Assembly (NCBI GenBank): GCA_024742495.1
Contig: JANSYJ010000015.1
Span: forward strand, 1 to 33,485
Reading direction: 5' to 3'
DNA length: 33,485 nt
Source: Bacteroidota bacterium
GTDB taxonomy: Bacteria > Bacteroidota > Bacteroidia > Flavobacteriales > Schleiferiaceae
The notes beneath the pieces were generated by a model. It was not told the origin of the DNA. It searched no databases and saw only the letters and a list, made by a program, of their open reading frames with translations. This document shows, in pieces, positions 1-8,058 of the stretch (its first letter is position 1; each line of letters begins with the position of its first letter). The translations under genes were made by a program, and so were the position numbers.

Positions 1-96
1 ACTAAACTTACCCGATTCGTAATCTGATACTATCGATCTCTTAAACTCTTCGGAGTATCGACGTTGTTTTCGTATTGCCCGAACATTTGCTTTCAT
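1..96 (-). CDS. IS3-family transposase OrfA, N-terminal part (cut by window edge)
   Basis: Only the first 32 codons are inside the window, beginning MKANVRAIRKQRRYSEEFKR. The basic stretch followed by (R)RYSEEFKR.IV..YE.GK.S is the usual opening of IS3-type OrfA, the helix-turn-helix protein that binds the element's ends and is normally fused to the OrfB integrase by a -1 frameshift. ATG at 96-94 is the natural start: it lies about 45 bases inside the presumed terminus. OrfB and the frameshift site are outside the window, so intactness is unknown. The orientation is opposite to every host gene here. Confidence 0.75.
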   Translation of the reverse strand, partial: MKANVRAIRKQRRYSEEFKRSIVSDYESGKFS

Positions 97-140
97 TGTT
101 GATCACTTTATTTGTGGTCAACCTATATCAGGGACGGACA
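1..140 (-). mobile_element. End of an IS3-type insertion sequence
   Basis: Read on the - strand, the segment begins TGTCCGTCCC near position 140, a TG-start terminus as expected for an IS3-family inverted repeat. It runs through a short leader into the orfA start codon at 96-94. The rest of the element lies outside the window, so the other inverted repeat and the target duplication cannot be seen. The base just outside continues as a dispersed intergenic repeat that also occurs near 33256, so the element appears to have landed inside a repeat copy. The boundary at 139/140 is inferred. Confidence 0.65.
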
Positions 141-177
141 CTGTTCTCAGGTCTAATATCTAACAGCGAAGCGGTCT
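141..177. repeat. Dispersed intergenic repeat, copy A (interrupted by IS end)
   Basis: Contains TAACAGCGAAGCGGTCT. Bases 152-177 are identical to 417-442 (copy B), and ACTGTTCTCAGGTCTA at 140-155 recurs at 33256-33271 (copy C). The left part of the unit seen in B and C (GGAGCNAAGCGAC) is missing here, replaced by the IS3-type end. The role is unknown; it resembles REP-like intergenic repeats. Confidence 0.6.
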
Positions 178-392
178 AAAAAAAGCCCTTCGAGCTATTA
201 TTGCTGCTCAGGGCCCCTCTCGCTCCGAAGTGCCGTTTTTTGCTAGTAGTAGTAATTCGTCAATGCGTTTTTTGAAAATACTTAAACAGGGATCCAAAAA
301 TGAAATTGATGGCCACTTAATAGTACTATGTCAGGTTAGATAATGATTACTTAGAACAATAATCAAACTCTTAGCAGCAAATAAGTCTAAAA

Positions 393-442
393 GGGAGCAA
401 AGCGACCGGTCTAATGTCTAATATCTAACAGCGAAGCGGTCT
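393..442. repeat. Dispersed intergenic repeat, copy B
   Basis: Opens with GGGAGCAAAGCGAC and ends TAACAGCGAAGCGGTCT. The first block matches copy C (GGAGCGAAGCGAC at 33245) and the last 26 bases match copy A exactly. This is the most complete copy near the left end. It sits 60 bases upstream of the promoter motif of the first host gene and could act in transcription termination or as a REP-like element; neither is shown. Confidence 0.6.
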
Positions 443-502
443 CTGCTAAAAATTGACCGTTTTTGGATTACAAATGAAATTCCGAACGCACACTTGAGAT
501 TG

Positions 503-538
503 CGAACCTTGGCGCAGCAACCAAGCTGCACCTTTGCC
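503..538 (+). promoter_or_regulatory. Two-block promoter motif CGAAC-N21-CACCTTTGCC
   Basis: CGAAC at 503-507 and CACCTTTGCC starting at 529. The offset between block starts is 26 bases, identical in four other places in the window. The spacing fits the -33/-7 geometry of Bacteroidota promoters (-7 consensus TAnnTTTG). A TTG at 509-511 gives an alternative -33. The motif lies about 95 bases upstream of the MDR gene start. Confidence 0.55.
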
Positions 539-632
539 AAAGTAAGTATAAACTGTGGTCATTGGATTCAGCAAGAAAAACCGGAAGAAACCAATCAAGC
601 CATTCTTAACTGACTAGAAAACAAATAGAATT

Positions 633-1571
633 ATGAAAGCGATTAGATGCTTAAAATACGGAGGTTCCGAAAACCTTGTGATGGATAATTTTGAAAAGCC
701 ATCCCCGAAAGCAAATGAAGTGCTGATAAAGATAAAAGCTACTTCAGTTACAGCAAGTGATGTGCTCATGCGGAGATTAAATGAACCCCCAATACCCAAA
801 TTAATAATTCAAGTCATCTTTGGTTTCGGAAAACCAAGGAACCCGATTTTAGGAATGGTGTCATCGGGGGTGGTGGTCGATAAAGGTGCTGATGTTAGTT
901 CGTTTAACATTGGAGATGAGGTATTTGCCTACGGTTCCATTTCATCATTGAAACATCGTTTTGGATCTTACGCGGAGTATATCTGTTTGCCACAGGATTG
1001 GAACATCGCACTGAAGCCCAAAAACCTGAGCTTTGAAGAAGCCGCTGCCATTCCCTATGGAGGTTTGTTGGCGACTCACCTGCTCAAGCAAACTGATATT
1101 CGAAAGGGAGATGAAGTGCTTATTTATGGAGCATCAGGAAGTATTGGAACCGCAGCTGTTCAGCTTGTCAAAAATGCCGGAGCTCAGCTTACCAGCGTGT
1201 GCAGCACAAGAAATATTGACCTGGTTCGCTCCCTGGGCTCAGATAAGGTAATCGATTACACCGCTGCAAACGCAGTGAATGAACTGGGCACCTATAAATA
1301 CGTGATAGACGCGGTTGGAAACAGTAAGACTTCAAGCTTAAAAGAAAAAAGCAAAGGGGCACTTAGTGAAGGTGGCAAGTATCTTTCCATCGACAATGGG
1401 GTTCCTAAAACTCCAAAAAGCGCATTTTTGAAACTCAAGGGCTTGGCAGAAAGTGGCAAATTCAAACCGGTTATCGATAAAGTGTTTCCATTGGAAAAAA
1501 TGGCCGATGCACACAATTATGTGGAACGAGGTCATAAGCGCGGAAATGTCATCATCACCCTTTCTCATTAA
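633..1571 (+). CDS. NAD(P)-dependent alcohol dehydrogenase / quinone oxidoreductase-like (MDR superfamily)
   Basis: A 312-residue medium-chain dehydrogenase/reductase. The N-terminal GroES-like domain (about 1-125) opens with the typical MKAI...YG, and the Rossmann domain carries the dinucleotide loop YGASGSIGTAAVQL at about 165-178. The structural-zinc cysteine cluster and catalytic zinc ligands are absent, which points to the zinc-independent quinone reductase branch that reduces quinones or enones with NADPH; the substrate is unknown. A second copy of the family at 16577-17569 shares the VCSTRN, VIDYT and GHK(K/R)GNV segments. It appears monocistronic, with a CGAAC/CACCTTTGCC promoter motif upstream and a perfect palindrome (1583-1594) just after the stop. 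Start: first ATG after an A-rich leader. Confidence 0.85.
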   Translation: MKAIRCLKYGGSENLVMDNFEKPSPKANEVLIKIKATSVTASDVLMRRLNEPPIPKLIIQVIFGFGKPRNPILGMVSSGVVVDKGADVSSFNIGDEVFAYGSISSLKHRFGSYAEYICLPQDWNIALKPKNLSFEEAAAIPYGGLLATHLLKQTDIRKGDEVLIYGASGSIGTAAVQLVKNAGAQLTSVCSTRNIDLVRSLGSDKVIDYTAANAVNELGTYKYVIDAVGNSKTSSLKEKSKGALSEGGKYLSIDNGVPKTPKSAFLKLKGLAESGKFKPVIDKVFPLEKMADAHNYVERGHKRGNVIITLSH

Positions 1572-1582
1572 TCTATCTATCG

Positions 1583-1594
1583 CCTTAATTAAGG
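1583..1594. other. 12-base perfect palindrome CCTTAATTAAGG
   Basis: CCTTAATTAAGG lies 12 bases after the stop of the MDR gene. It is symmetric with no loop and no T-tract, so it is a poor terminator. It could be a protein-binding site or chance. Confidence 0.3.
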
Positions 1595-1604
1595 AATCAC
1601 GAAC

Positions 1605-1787
1605 CCTCTATTAAAATCGCCTCAATACCAACAGGAAATACTCATTATCTATGATCAACAATTTGAATATTTCCTTATCGACTCGAGCTACCTTCAAGTG
1701 GAAAAAAAGTTTCGATATATCAACTATTACTACAAAGGAAACTCATCATATCTGCTGCGCATAGCCCAACCGTTTGTGCGTCATTAA
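1605..1787 (+). pseudogene. Relic of the alpha/beta hydrolase N-terminus (truncated copy of the gene at 2199)
   Basis: The frame from 1611 reads LKSPQYQQEIL..YDQ....IDS.YLQVE, matching residues 5-36 of the hydrolase at 2199-3056 (LFKSPQGKQEIL..YDQ....IDSDYLQVE). The DNA aligns without gaps at an offset of exactly 600 bp, with 17 identical bases in CTACCTTCAAGTGGAAA (1687-1703 and 2287-2303). Similarity fades after about 1765, before the HGS oxyanion motif and nucleophile serine, and the frame ends at TAA 1785-1787. There is no ATG at the equivalent place. This looks like the leftover of a tandem duplication; the DUF6326 gene now lies between the two copies. Confidence 0.7.
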
Positions 1788-1790
1788 ATA
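1752..1790. repeat. Dispersed hairpin repeat, copy 1
   Basis: CTGCTGCGCATAGC, a variable middle, then TGCGTCATTAAATA. This matches CTGCTACGCATAGC...TGCGTCATCAAATA at 20657-20694. The inner arms form an inverted repeat, imperfect here and perfect in copy 2. It overlaps the 3' end of the hydrolase relic, so the repeat may mark the point where the duplication was cut off. Confidence 0.5.
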
Positions 1791-1805
1791 ATCAAAATAG
1801 TAAAC

Positions 1806-2192
1806 ATGGATAAAAAAGTATTACTCTCCACTTTATGGATATTTGTAACGGTAAATTACATTTTTTGTGATGTTTTTACGCTCTTTCACGCCCCTGACCT
1901 TAACCAGTTTTTAATAGGTCAAGTTGGAGGCATTGAACTGACGCAAAGTTTCCTACTAACTTTTGCCATCATCATGGAATTTGCGATGGTGATGATTGTC
2001 CTATCACGAGTTCTTGAATATTCTTTTAATCGTTGGTTTAACATTATTGGAGGACTTGTCTTCACTTTAATTCAAGCTGGAACATTACTAGATGGTGACT
2101 TTACCCTGCACTACCTCTTTTTCAGTATAGTAGAAATCTCAGCAACATTATATATTCTTTGGGCGGCATGGACCTGGAGGAATTTAGAATAA
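1806..2192 (+). CDS. DUF6326-like four-helix membrane protein
   Basis: A 128-residue, very hydrophobic protein with four predicted membrane spans (about 5-27, 46-68, 76-96 and 101-122), a DVFTLF segment in helix 1 and a C-terminal WAAWTWR end. This pattern is what I associate with small DUF6326 integral membrane proteins; their function is unknown. Start ATG follows an A-rich leader. The hydrolase gene begins only 6 bases after its stop, so the two are almost surely co-transcribed. No signal peptide or catalytic motif is seen. The family name is from memory; the membrane topology is directly visible. Confidence 0.75.
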   Translation: MDKKVLLSTLWIFVTVNYIFCDVFTLFHAPDLNQFLIGQVGGIELTQSFLLTFAIIMEFAMVMIVLSRVLEYSFNRWFNIIGGLVFTLIQAGTLLDGDFTLHYLFFSIVEISATLYILWAAWTWRNLE

Positions 2193-2198
2193 AATAAT

Positions 2199-3056
2199 AT
2201 GAAATCACTATTTAAATCGCCCCAAGGCAAGCAAGAAATCTTGAGCCTTTACGATCAAAAACTAAATGAGCTCAACATTGACTCTGACTACCTTCAAGTG
2301 GAAACGAGCTTTGGCAGAACAAACATTATAGCTACCGGGGATCCATCCAATCCTCCTATCATCTTAGTGCATGGATCTAATGGTTGTGCCCCCATTGCAT
2401 TGGAAACCTATCCGAACTTAAGCAAGTCATTCAGGGTATTTGCGGTAGATGTAATTGCTCAACCGAACAAGAGTGCGGAAACTAGACCGAGTATGAAAGA
2501 TGACTCGTATGGAAAATGGATGAATGAAGTCATTGACCAACTCAAGATTACCGATGTAAGACTGGCCGGATTTTCATTTGGGGGACTGGTTATTTTAAAA
2601 ACCTTGGAGTATGATGAAAGTAAAATCAAGGAAGTATTTCTATCCGCTCCAGCCTACATTGTAAATGGAAACCCGATAAAAGCCTTGTTTAAATTCTTCA
2701 TTCCCATGAGGAGGTACATGAGTACGGGAAAAATCAAATTCGTTGAATCTTTTTTGAAAGAGGTCTTTAGCGATAGGGATGAATTCGCCATTAAGTACTT
2801 GTCGAAAGTGTTTGAGCATTTTACCATGGACTTTAGTCCGGTCCCAGTGATATCAGACAAAAAAGCAAAGCTTATAAAAACCCCGATAAACCTCATTGCG
2901 GCAAAGCAAGATGTTCTGTTTCCGGGCGAGAAAATGATCAAGCGAGCCACGCAAATATTTCCATCCTTAAAAGAAAGTGTTTTGCTGAAAAACTCCAAGC
3001 ACGTTCAATCGGCACAAGACAATCGCTTCATTGAAAACCTGATCTTAGAAGCTTAG
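2199..3056 (+). CDS. Alpha/beta hydrolase
   Basis: A 285-residue serine hydrolase of the alpha/beta fold. Oxyanion-region HGS is at 58-60 (ILVHGSNGC), the nucleophile elbow GFSFGG places Ser126, Asp238 lies in AAKQDVLFPG and His268 in NSKHVQ, completing the triad. No signal peptide, so cytoplasmic; the substrate cannot be read from sequence. It begins 6 bases after the DUF6326 gene and is followed after 20 bases by the glycine-zipper gene, consistent with one operon running to about 4198. A broken copy of its first ~36 codons lies exactly 600 bp upstream, so the locus has been duplicated once. Start ATG chosen by spacing and by alignment to the relic. Confidence 0.85.
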   Translation: MKSLFKSPQGKQEILSLYDQKLNELNIDSDYLQVETSFGRTNIIATGDPSNPPIILVHGSNGCAPIALETYPNLSKSFRVFAVDVIAQPNKSAETRPSMKDDSYGKWMNEVIDQLKITDVRLAGFSFGGLVILKTLEYDESKIKEVFLSAPAYIVNGNPIKALFKFFIPMRRYMSTGKIKFVESFLKEVFSDRDEFAIKYLSKVFEHFTMDFSPVPVISDKKAKLIKTPINLIAAKQDVLFPGEKMIKRATQIFPSLKESVLLKNSKHVQSAQDNRFIENLILEA

Positions 3057-3076
3057 TACGGCCTTAATTGAAACCG

Positions 3077-3259
3077 ATGAAGATGAAAAAGGAGCAAGAA
3101 GAGAAATACATAGCTAGGGGCATCGCCCTTGGAACGGCTATTGGTGCAGCCCTGGGAGTGGCAATGAACAAGATCGCACTTGGTATTCCCATTGGAATTG
3201 CCATTGGAGCAGCTATTGGTTATTCCATGCAGAAAAAGAAAAACGAGGATGCCAGCTGA
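3077..3259 (+). CDS. Glycine-zipper membrane miniprotein
   Basis: About 60 residues: a charged head (MKMKKEQEEKY), then two glycine-zipper helices with G/A every third or fourth residue (GIALGTAIGAALG and GIPIGIAIGAAIG) separated by a short MNKIA linker, then a lysine-rich tail. The two helices resemble each other, suggesting internal duplication. Such zippers pack tightly in membranes and occur in small membrane or envelope proteins. The frame also allows a TTG start at 3068, but ATG 3077 or 3083 is preferred. It lies between two hydrolase genes in the same operon. Function unknown. Confidence 0.6.
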   Translation: MKMKKEQEEKYIARGIALGTAIGAALGVAMNKIALGIPIGIAIGAAIGYSMQKKKNEDAS

Positions 3260-3307
3260 TAGGTGCGGGCAGTTCCATTTCAATGAATGTTTAACAAATA
3301 GTATAAA

Positions 3308-4198
3308 ATGCTCAAGCAAAGCCTAAGCTATTACTTACTGCTCTTGGTCTTAAAACTAAAGGGCGTAAAAAAAGACTTTAGTCAAGACCCCATAAATTTC
3401 CGAAGGATAAGAAATGGAGATATTCATGCTCCCGGAGTGTCCTTCTTTTCTGGAAAAAAGCTTAGCATTTTCAAAATAGCAGCAAGCACCATTACGGAGC
3501 TAATGGGAGCTAATACTTCTAAAGAATTAATTCTGATGGTACATGGAGGCGCCTTTATTTCCGGACCTACCGATTTACATTGGAAGGTGCTTAAAAAGAT
3601 TGCCGCTAAAACCGGGCAGACCGTTTGGTTGTGCGATTACCCAAAAGCCCCTGAAAATCAAATTAGCGCCATCTCAATGAATATTGACAAGGTGTATGAA
3701 AGAGCTTTAGAGGAATATCCACCCGACAGGATTAGCCTATTGGGAGATTCGGTGGGAGCTACTTTAATAATCGCCTTAACGCAAAGACTGATCCAAGGGA
3801 ATCAGGAACCACCAAGCAAGCTTATTTTAGTTTCTCCTGTAATGGACGCTAGCATGTCTAATCCAAAGATTGCGGAAATAGACGTTAAAGACCCCATGCT
3901 ATCACAGGCAGGAGTGCTAAGCGCAAAGAAAATGTGTACTGGGGAGATAGATTTGAAAAACGTAATCATATCCCCATTGTACGCTAGCTTTAATGGATTT
4001 CCGAAGACAACCCTGTTTTTGGGACAAAAGGATATCACCTATCCAGACCAGCAATTGGCTGTGAAAAAGATGGAAGCTGAAGGCGTTAAAGTAGAACTAA
4101 TCTTGGGCGAGGATATGCCGCATATTTGGCCATTTCTGCCTGTGATGAGTGAAGCAAGATTGGCCTTAGATCAACTTATAAATCGATTGAATACCTAA
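3308..4198 (+). CDS. Alpha/beta hydrolase, acetyl-esterase / hormone-sensitive-lipase type
   Basis: A 296-residue esterase-like protein. It has the family's HGG oxyanion motif (VHGGAF, 79-81), nucleophile Ser148 in GDSVGA (GDSAGG in most relatives), an acid at Asp242 in LGQKD or Asp247, and His272 in MPHIWP. These features place it in the HSL/AlnB-like branch acting on short-chain or aromatic esters; the real substrate is unknown. The N-terminus has a hydrophobic patch (YYLLLLVLKL) that may be a membrane anchor rather than a cleaved signal. It starts 48 bases after the glycine-zipper gene, probably as the last member of that operon. Confidence 0.85.
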   Translation: MLKQSLSYYLLLLVLKLKGVKKDFSQDPINFRRIRNGDIHAPGVSFFSGKKLSIFKIAASTITELMGANTSKELILMVHGGAFISGPTDLHWKVLKKIAAKTGQTVWLCDYPKAPENQISAISMNIDKVYERALEEYPPDRISLLGDSVGATLIIALTQRLIQGNQEPPSKLILVSPVMDASMSNPKIAEIDVKDPMLSQAGVLSAKKMCTGEIDLKNVIISPLYASFNGFPKTTLFLGQKDITYPDQQLAVKKMEAEGVKVELILGEDMPHIWPFLPVMSEARLALDQLINRLNT

Positions 4199-4322
4199 TA
4201 TTCTAAGCCTTAGTTTAAGCTTAGCTTAAAAATGAACTGTGAACCGCTATAAGCATCATAAAAGTGGTAAGCGATTGAACTTTAGCCTTGAAATAAATAA
4301 TGAAATACAGCTACAATAACTG

Positions 4323-4898
4323 ATGAATACGGTTGAAGAATTTTGTCCTGAGGGCAAGAAGGATTGGCGTAAATGGCTCGACCTAAACCATGAAAAGAAG
4401 GAGGCCGTTTGGGTCATATTCCACAAAAAGAATGCTCCAAAGCATAACCTGACCTGGAGCGAGTCTGTTGATGAAGCCTTGTGTTTCGGTTGGATCGACA
4501 GTACCAAAAGGACCGTAGACAGCACCAGGTACAAGCAATACTTCACTAAAAGGAAAGCAAAGAGTAATTGGTCTAAAGTGAATAAAGACAAAGTAAGAAG
4601 TTTAATCGATCAGGGACTTATGCGAGAAGCCGGCTACAAAAGCATCGAAGTCGCTAAGGAGAATGGTTCTTGGACAATCTTAGATGGAGTTGAGGCCCTA
4701 ATAATTCCTGAGGATTTGAAAGAAGAACTTGCAAAATCTCAAAAGGCGGAGGACTACTATAAGGCACTATCAAACTCTACTAAAAAAATGCTTTTGTACT
4801 GGGTGGTTTCGGCTAAAAGAGAAGAAACGAGACAGAAAAGAATCAGGGAAATCGCAGCGAGCGCTAGTAGAGAAGTGCTGCCAGAACATTTAAGATAA
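4323..4898 (+). CDS. YdeI/OmpD-associated family protein
   Basis: A 191-residue soluble protein with hallmark segments of the YdeI/OmdA family: W..WL..NH...E.VWV.F.KK near the start, EALCFGWIDS at about 52-61, the arginine/lysine-rich ..F..RK.KSNWSK.N block at about 79-87, and a C-terminal domain with a (K/R)..R..EI motif. Relatives have been linked to antimicrobial-peptide or bacteriocin tolerance, but the biochemical role is unknown and context here adds nothing. The stop codon overlaps the ATG of the next frame (TAATG), suggesting coupling with the esterase gene. The 124-base gap before it contains no obvious terminator. Confidence 0.8.
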   Translation: MNTVEEFCPEGKKDWRKWLDLNHEKKEAVWVIFHKKNAPKHNLTWSESVDEALCFGWIDSTKRTVDSTRYKQYFTKRKAKSNWSKVNKDKVRSLIDQGLMREAGYKSIEVAKENGSWTILDGVEALIIPEDLKEELAKSQKAEDYYKALSNSTKKMLLYWVVSAKREETRQKRIREIAASASREVLPEHLR

Positions 4899-4924
4899 TG
4901 ACATCAACGAAAGAAATTAAGAAA

Positions 4925-6178
4925 ATGAATACAACAAGCAATTTAAGAAGCATAAACATCCTTGTTTTTAGTTTGCTCATTCACTTTTGTGCACTGGCGC
5001 AAAAAGAAGGCAGCTATCTAAAACAGCTAGGCTTAAAGGATAGTCTTTACTCCAAGACCCTCAGTGAAACACGAACCATTTACGTTCAACTGCCAAATGG
5101 CTACAATCCTGAGAGCCAAAGAGAATACCCGGTGGTTTATCTATTAGATGGTGACGTCATGCTTCCTTCACTTAATACCGTTTATGAGACCTACTACGGT
5201 GGTTTTATGCCCGAGATGATTCTCATTGCTATTGCCAATGACCATGATCGCACTAAAAACCTGACGCCAACTACCATCACCTCCAGGCGTGGAATGCCTT
5301 TTCAGCAAGAGAATGGCGAAGCCGCCACATTTGCCAAATTCATAAAAGAAGAACTCATTCCTTTTGTGGAGCACAAATATCGGGCAAGCTCTTACAGAAC
5401 TTTAGTGGGCCACTCCTACGGTGGTCTTTTTGTTTGCTATGAGTTTATCAATGACCCAAAGCAATTTGCCAACTATTTGGCCATTGACCCAAGCTTGGAT
5501 TGGGATGATCAATATCTGCTGAAGCAAGCCCAAAAATCACTGCCTACCGCAGAACACGAGGGCAAAGCCATTTTTATATCGATGAGCGGGCAACTGCATA
5601 TGCAAGATCCAACTATTACCATCGACAATCTGATGCAGGATACTTCTGATTTCACCCTTTTCTCACGCTCCAACGTGCAGTTTACAAATCTGCTGAAGGA
5701 AAAGGGCCAAGGGCTGAAATCCTATTGGAAGCATTATCCAAACGATTTGCACGGAACGGTTCCACTACCTTCCATGCTAGACGGAATGCTGGCACTTTTT
5801 CAATGGTATCAAATGGAGCAAACCGATAAGTTCAATGTGCCAGACACACCCAAAGACGATTTGTATGAAATTATGAAATACCGGGCTCAAAAACTCGAAA
5901 CGCATTTTGGCCATCCTGTTCCACCTTATCCTGAAGACCTGATGAATATGAGTGGCTATATGTACCTGGACATGGGGCAAGTCGCTAAGGCTAAAATGTT
6001 TTTTGAGCTTTGCATTGAGTATTATCCAAGTAGTGCCAATGCTTTCGACTCCTTGGCCGATTATTACGAAAGTCAGAACGACTATGCCAATGCCTTAAAG
6101 GCTATTTCTAAGGCCTATGCATTAAGTGCTAGCCCTTATCACAAGGATAGAATGGAGGCACTTGAGAAAAAGAAATAA
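4925..6178 (+). CDS. Exported esterase (alpha/beta hydrolase, esterase-D/Fes type) with TPR tail
   Basis: The precursor has a signal peptide (NILVFSLLIHFCALAQ) followed by an esterase domain of the IroE/BesA type: YLLDGD, then nucleophile GHSYGG, then DPSLDWDD and an HGTVP histidine. Residues after about 340 form one or two TPR-like helical hairpins (Y.DLGQ..KA..FFE...Y and SQNDY.NALKAISKAY). Family members cleave ester bonds of siderophores or acylated sugars in the periplasm; this substrate is unknown. ATG 4925 is chosen because it gives a compact signal peptide after an A-rich stretch; ATG 4898, overlapping the previous stop, would add nine residues and is the alternative. Confidence 0.8.
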   Translation: MNTTSNLRSINILVFSLLIHFCALAQKEGSYLKQLGLKDSLYSKTLSETRTIYVQLPNGYNPESQREYPVVYLLDGDVMLPSLNTVYETYYGGFMPEMILIAIANDHDRTKNLTPTTITSRRGMPFQQENGEAATFAKFIKEELIPFVEHKYRASSYRTLVGHSYGGLFVCYEFINDPKQFANYLAIDPSLDWDDQYLLKQAQKSLPTAEHEGKAIFISMSGQLHMQDPTITIDNLMQDTSDFTLFSRSNVQFTNLLKEKGQGLKSYWKHYPNDLHGTVPLPSMLDGMLALFQWYQMEQTDKFNVPDTPKDDLYEIMKYRAQKLETHFGHPVPPYPEDLMNMSGYMYLDMGQVAKAKMFFELCIEYYPSSANAFDSLADYYESQNDYANALKAISKAYALSASPYHKDRMEALEKKK

Positions 6179-6367
6179 GCCGGATTTTTCTACCAACAGA
6201 ATGGTCAGCGAAGGCCGGCAAATACGCATTGATAGCGGCCATAAATGATCCAGGGCAAAGAAAATAGCAATCGGAATGGCCTATTCATACCCATAAAAAG
6301 AACTTAATAAGACTACTCAGAATCAATATACCAGTCACTAATCTGATAACCATCAAAAAAAAATAAC

Positions 6368-7945
6368 ATGCTTAAATATAGCTACCTTTTAACAGGACTT
6401 CTCTTTTGCCTGTTCCTAAAAGCTCAAGGCCAAACTGAGTTTAGAGTTTACCTAAAAGATAAAGGCTCCAGTCTGGATTTACTCGATTCGCCCGAAGGAT
6501 TTCTGTCAAGCGCGGCACTTAACCGTAGAGCGCTTCAAAATATTCCCATTAAAAGGAGCGATTTACCCATTGCCAAAGAGTACTTGCAAGTCCTGAAAGA
6601 TTTAGGTGCTACACCTTTGGCGCAATCCAAATGGCTGAACTATGTCTATGTCAGTCATCCACAAGCCCAATTAATTGCCTCCTTACCTTTTGTGGAGCGT
6701 ATTGAATTTCCAAAAGGACATCAAAGTTTCTTGTGTGGAGTAAATTCTGGCGATACCCTGGATTATGGATTTGCCCGAGGGCAGATTGAAATGCTGAATG
6801 GACATTTACTGCATGAAAAGGGCTATACCGGAACCGGTATTAACATAGCTGTAATTGATGCTGGTTATGAAGGCTTTCTGCAAAGCTCTGCTTTTGATAG
6901 CCTGCGCAACTCACCAAGACTCTTAGGTACTTTCAACTATCTAACTAATGACACTAACGTGTTTTCGGGCTGGGGCAGCCATGGTACCAGTGTATTGTCT
7001 ATTATGGCAGCAAACCTTCCCGACACTATGGTTGGAACCGCTCCCGACGCAAACTATTGGTTGTTCACCACGGAAGATATATATCAGGAAACTCCACTAG
7101 AAATGGATTATTGGGTAATGGCAGCGGAGTTCGCAGACAGTGTTGGGACGCATGTTATTAACACTTCACTTTCTTACCAAACATTTGATAATCCACAGGA
7201 TAACTACAGCTACAGCGACATGGACGGCAATACCACTGTAATTAGCAAAGCGGCAGATATGGCTGCTTCAAAAGGCATTTTAGTGATTGCTAGTGCAGGA
7301 AATGAAGGAGAAAGCCCGCAGCCTCATATTGCAGCTCCCGCAGATGGTGATTCTGTGCTCACTATTGGAGCGGTAAGCTGGCAAGGAGACTATGCCCCAC
7401 TTTCCAGCATCGGCCCCAGCTTTGACGGAAGGGTGAAACCCGATGTGATGGCTCAGGGCTATCCTACCACATTGATTGATGGAACAGGGAGTTTCAACGC
7501 TGAATTTGGTACTTCCTATGCCGCACCCTTGGTAGCCGGCTTGGCAGCCTGTTTAATAGAAGCTTATCCTGCAAAGCATAGCGAAGAAATTGCTAATTAC
7601 ATTCGTCAATCGGCGCATCTATTCGCTAGTCCAAATGACTCTATGGGTTACGGTATTCCCGATTTTCAACTGGCCTTAAGCCTAAACGCTCCGATATATT
7701 TAGTTCAGGAAACAGAATATATGCTCTATCCTAATCCTGTCCAAGATCATATTATCATCGATGCCAAAACTCAGAAAAACTGGCAAGCCGAACTCCGCAT
7801 ATTTGATTTAGGCGGTAATTGCCTTGTGCAGAAGGATATTCAAGCTTATGATGCTTATCGGGCCAAGCTAAACTTAAAACCAGGGACTTATATTTTAATT
7901 CTGGCCGGCGATATCAATGGGGTTTATAAATTTCAAAGTCGGTAA
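6368..7945 (+). CDS. S8 family serine peptidase with T9SS type A sorting domain
   Basis: A 525-residue secreted subtilase. Signal peptide at 1-21 (TGLLFCLFLKAQGQ), an N-terminal prodomain to about 120, then the catalytic triad: Asp164 in IAVIDAGY, His205 in GSHGTS, Ser383 in GTSYAAP, with oxyanion Asn312 in SAGNEG. The last ~75 residues begin LYPNPVQDHI and end in a beta-rich domain, the classic C-terminal signal for the type IX secretion system, which carries proteins across the outer membrane. It likely degrades proteins at the cell surface or outside. It stands alone, with 189 bases before it and a 138-base gap after it to the regulator relic. Confidence 0.92.
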   Translation: MLKYSYLLTGLLFCLFLKAQGQTEFRVYLKDKGSSLDLLDSPEGFLSSAALNRRALQNIPIKRSDLPIAKEYLQVLKDLGATPLAQSKWLNYVYVSHPQAQLIASLPFVERIEFPKGHQSFLCGVNSGDTLDYGFARGQIEMLNGHLLHEKGYTGTGINIAVIDAGYEGFLQSSAFDSLRNSPRLLGTFNYLTNDTNVFSGWGSHGTSVLSIMAANLPDTMVGTAPDANYWLFTTEDIYQETPLEMDYWVMAAEFADSVGTHVINTSLSYQTFDNPQDNYSYSDMDGNTTVISKAADMAASKGILVIASAGNEGESPQPHIAAPADGDSVLTIGAVSWQGDYAPLSSIGPSFDGRVKPDVMAQGYPTTLIDGTGSFNAEFGTSYAAPLVAGLAACLIEAYPAKHSEEIANYIRQSAHLFASPNDSMGYGIPDFQLALSLNAPIYLVQETEYMLYPNPVQDHIIIDAKTQKNWQAELRIFDLGGNCLVQKDIQAYDAYRAKLNLKPGTYILILAGDINGVYKFQSR

Positions 7946-8058
7946 TTATAAAAGGCGCATTCATTTTACTATCGACCCGATTCACAATTACTAGCACTTC
8001 TTTGCTTTCTATACTAAGTATAGTTCTAGCCCCTACTTCCTTTATAAAAAGCTTAGGC

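Larger units (their letters stand above)
140..632. other. Intergenic region with repeats and one promoter
   Basis: No credible gene. The region holds repeat copies A and B, an imperfect hairpin at about 184-216 (GCCCT..GAGC pairing with GCTC.GGGC), and the promoter-like pair at 503-538 in front of the next gene. A 38-codon open stretch on the - strand around 211-327 resembles nothing I recognise. Confidence 0.6.

Noticed and set aside
211-327. 38-codon - strand open stretch near repeat copy A
   Set aside because: Too short, no homology I can recognise, ends in stops on both sides.
614-799. Open frame on the - strand over the start of the MDR gene
   Set aside because: Antisense shadow of a clear gene, no recognisable domain.
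2654-2998. 114-codon open frame on the - strand
   Set aside because: Antisense to the hydrolase, no domain or start context.
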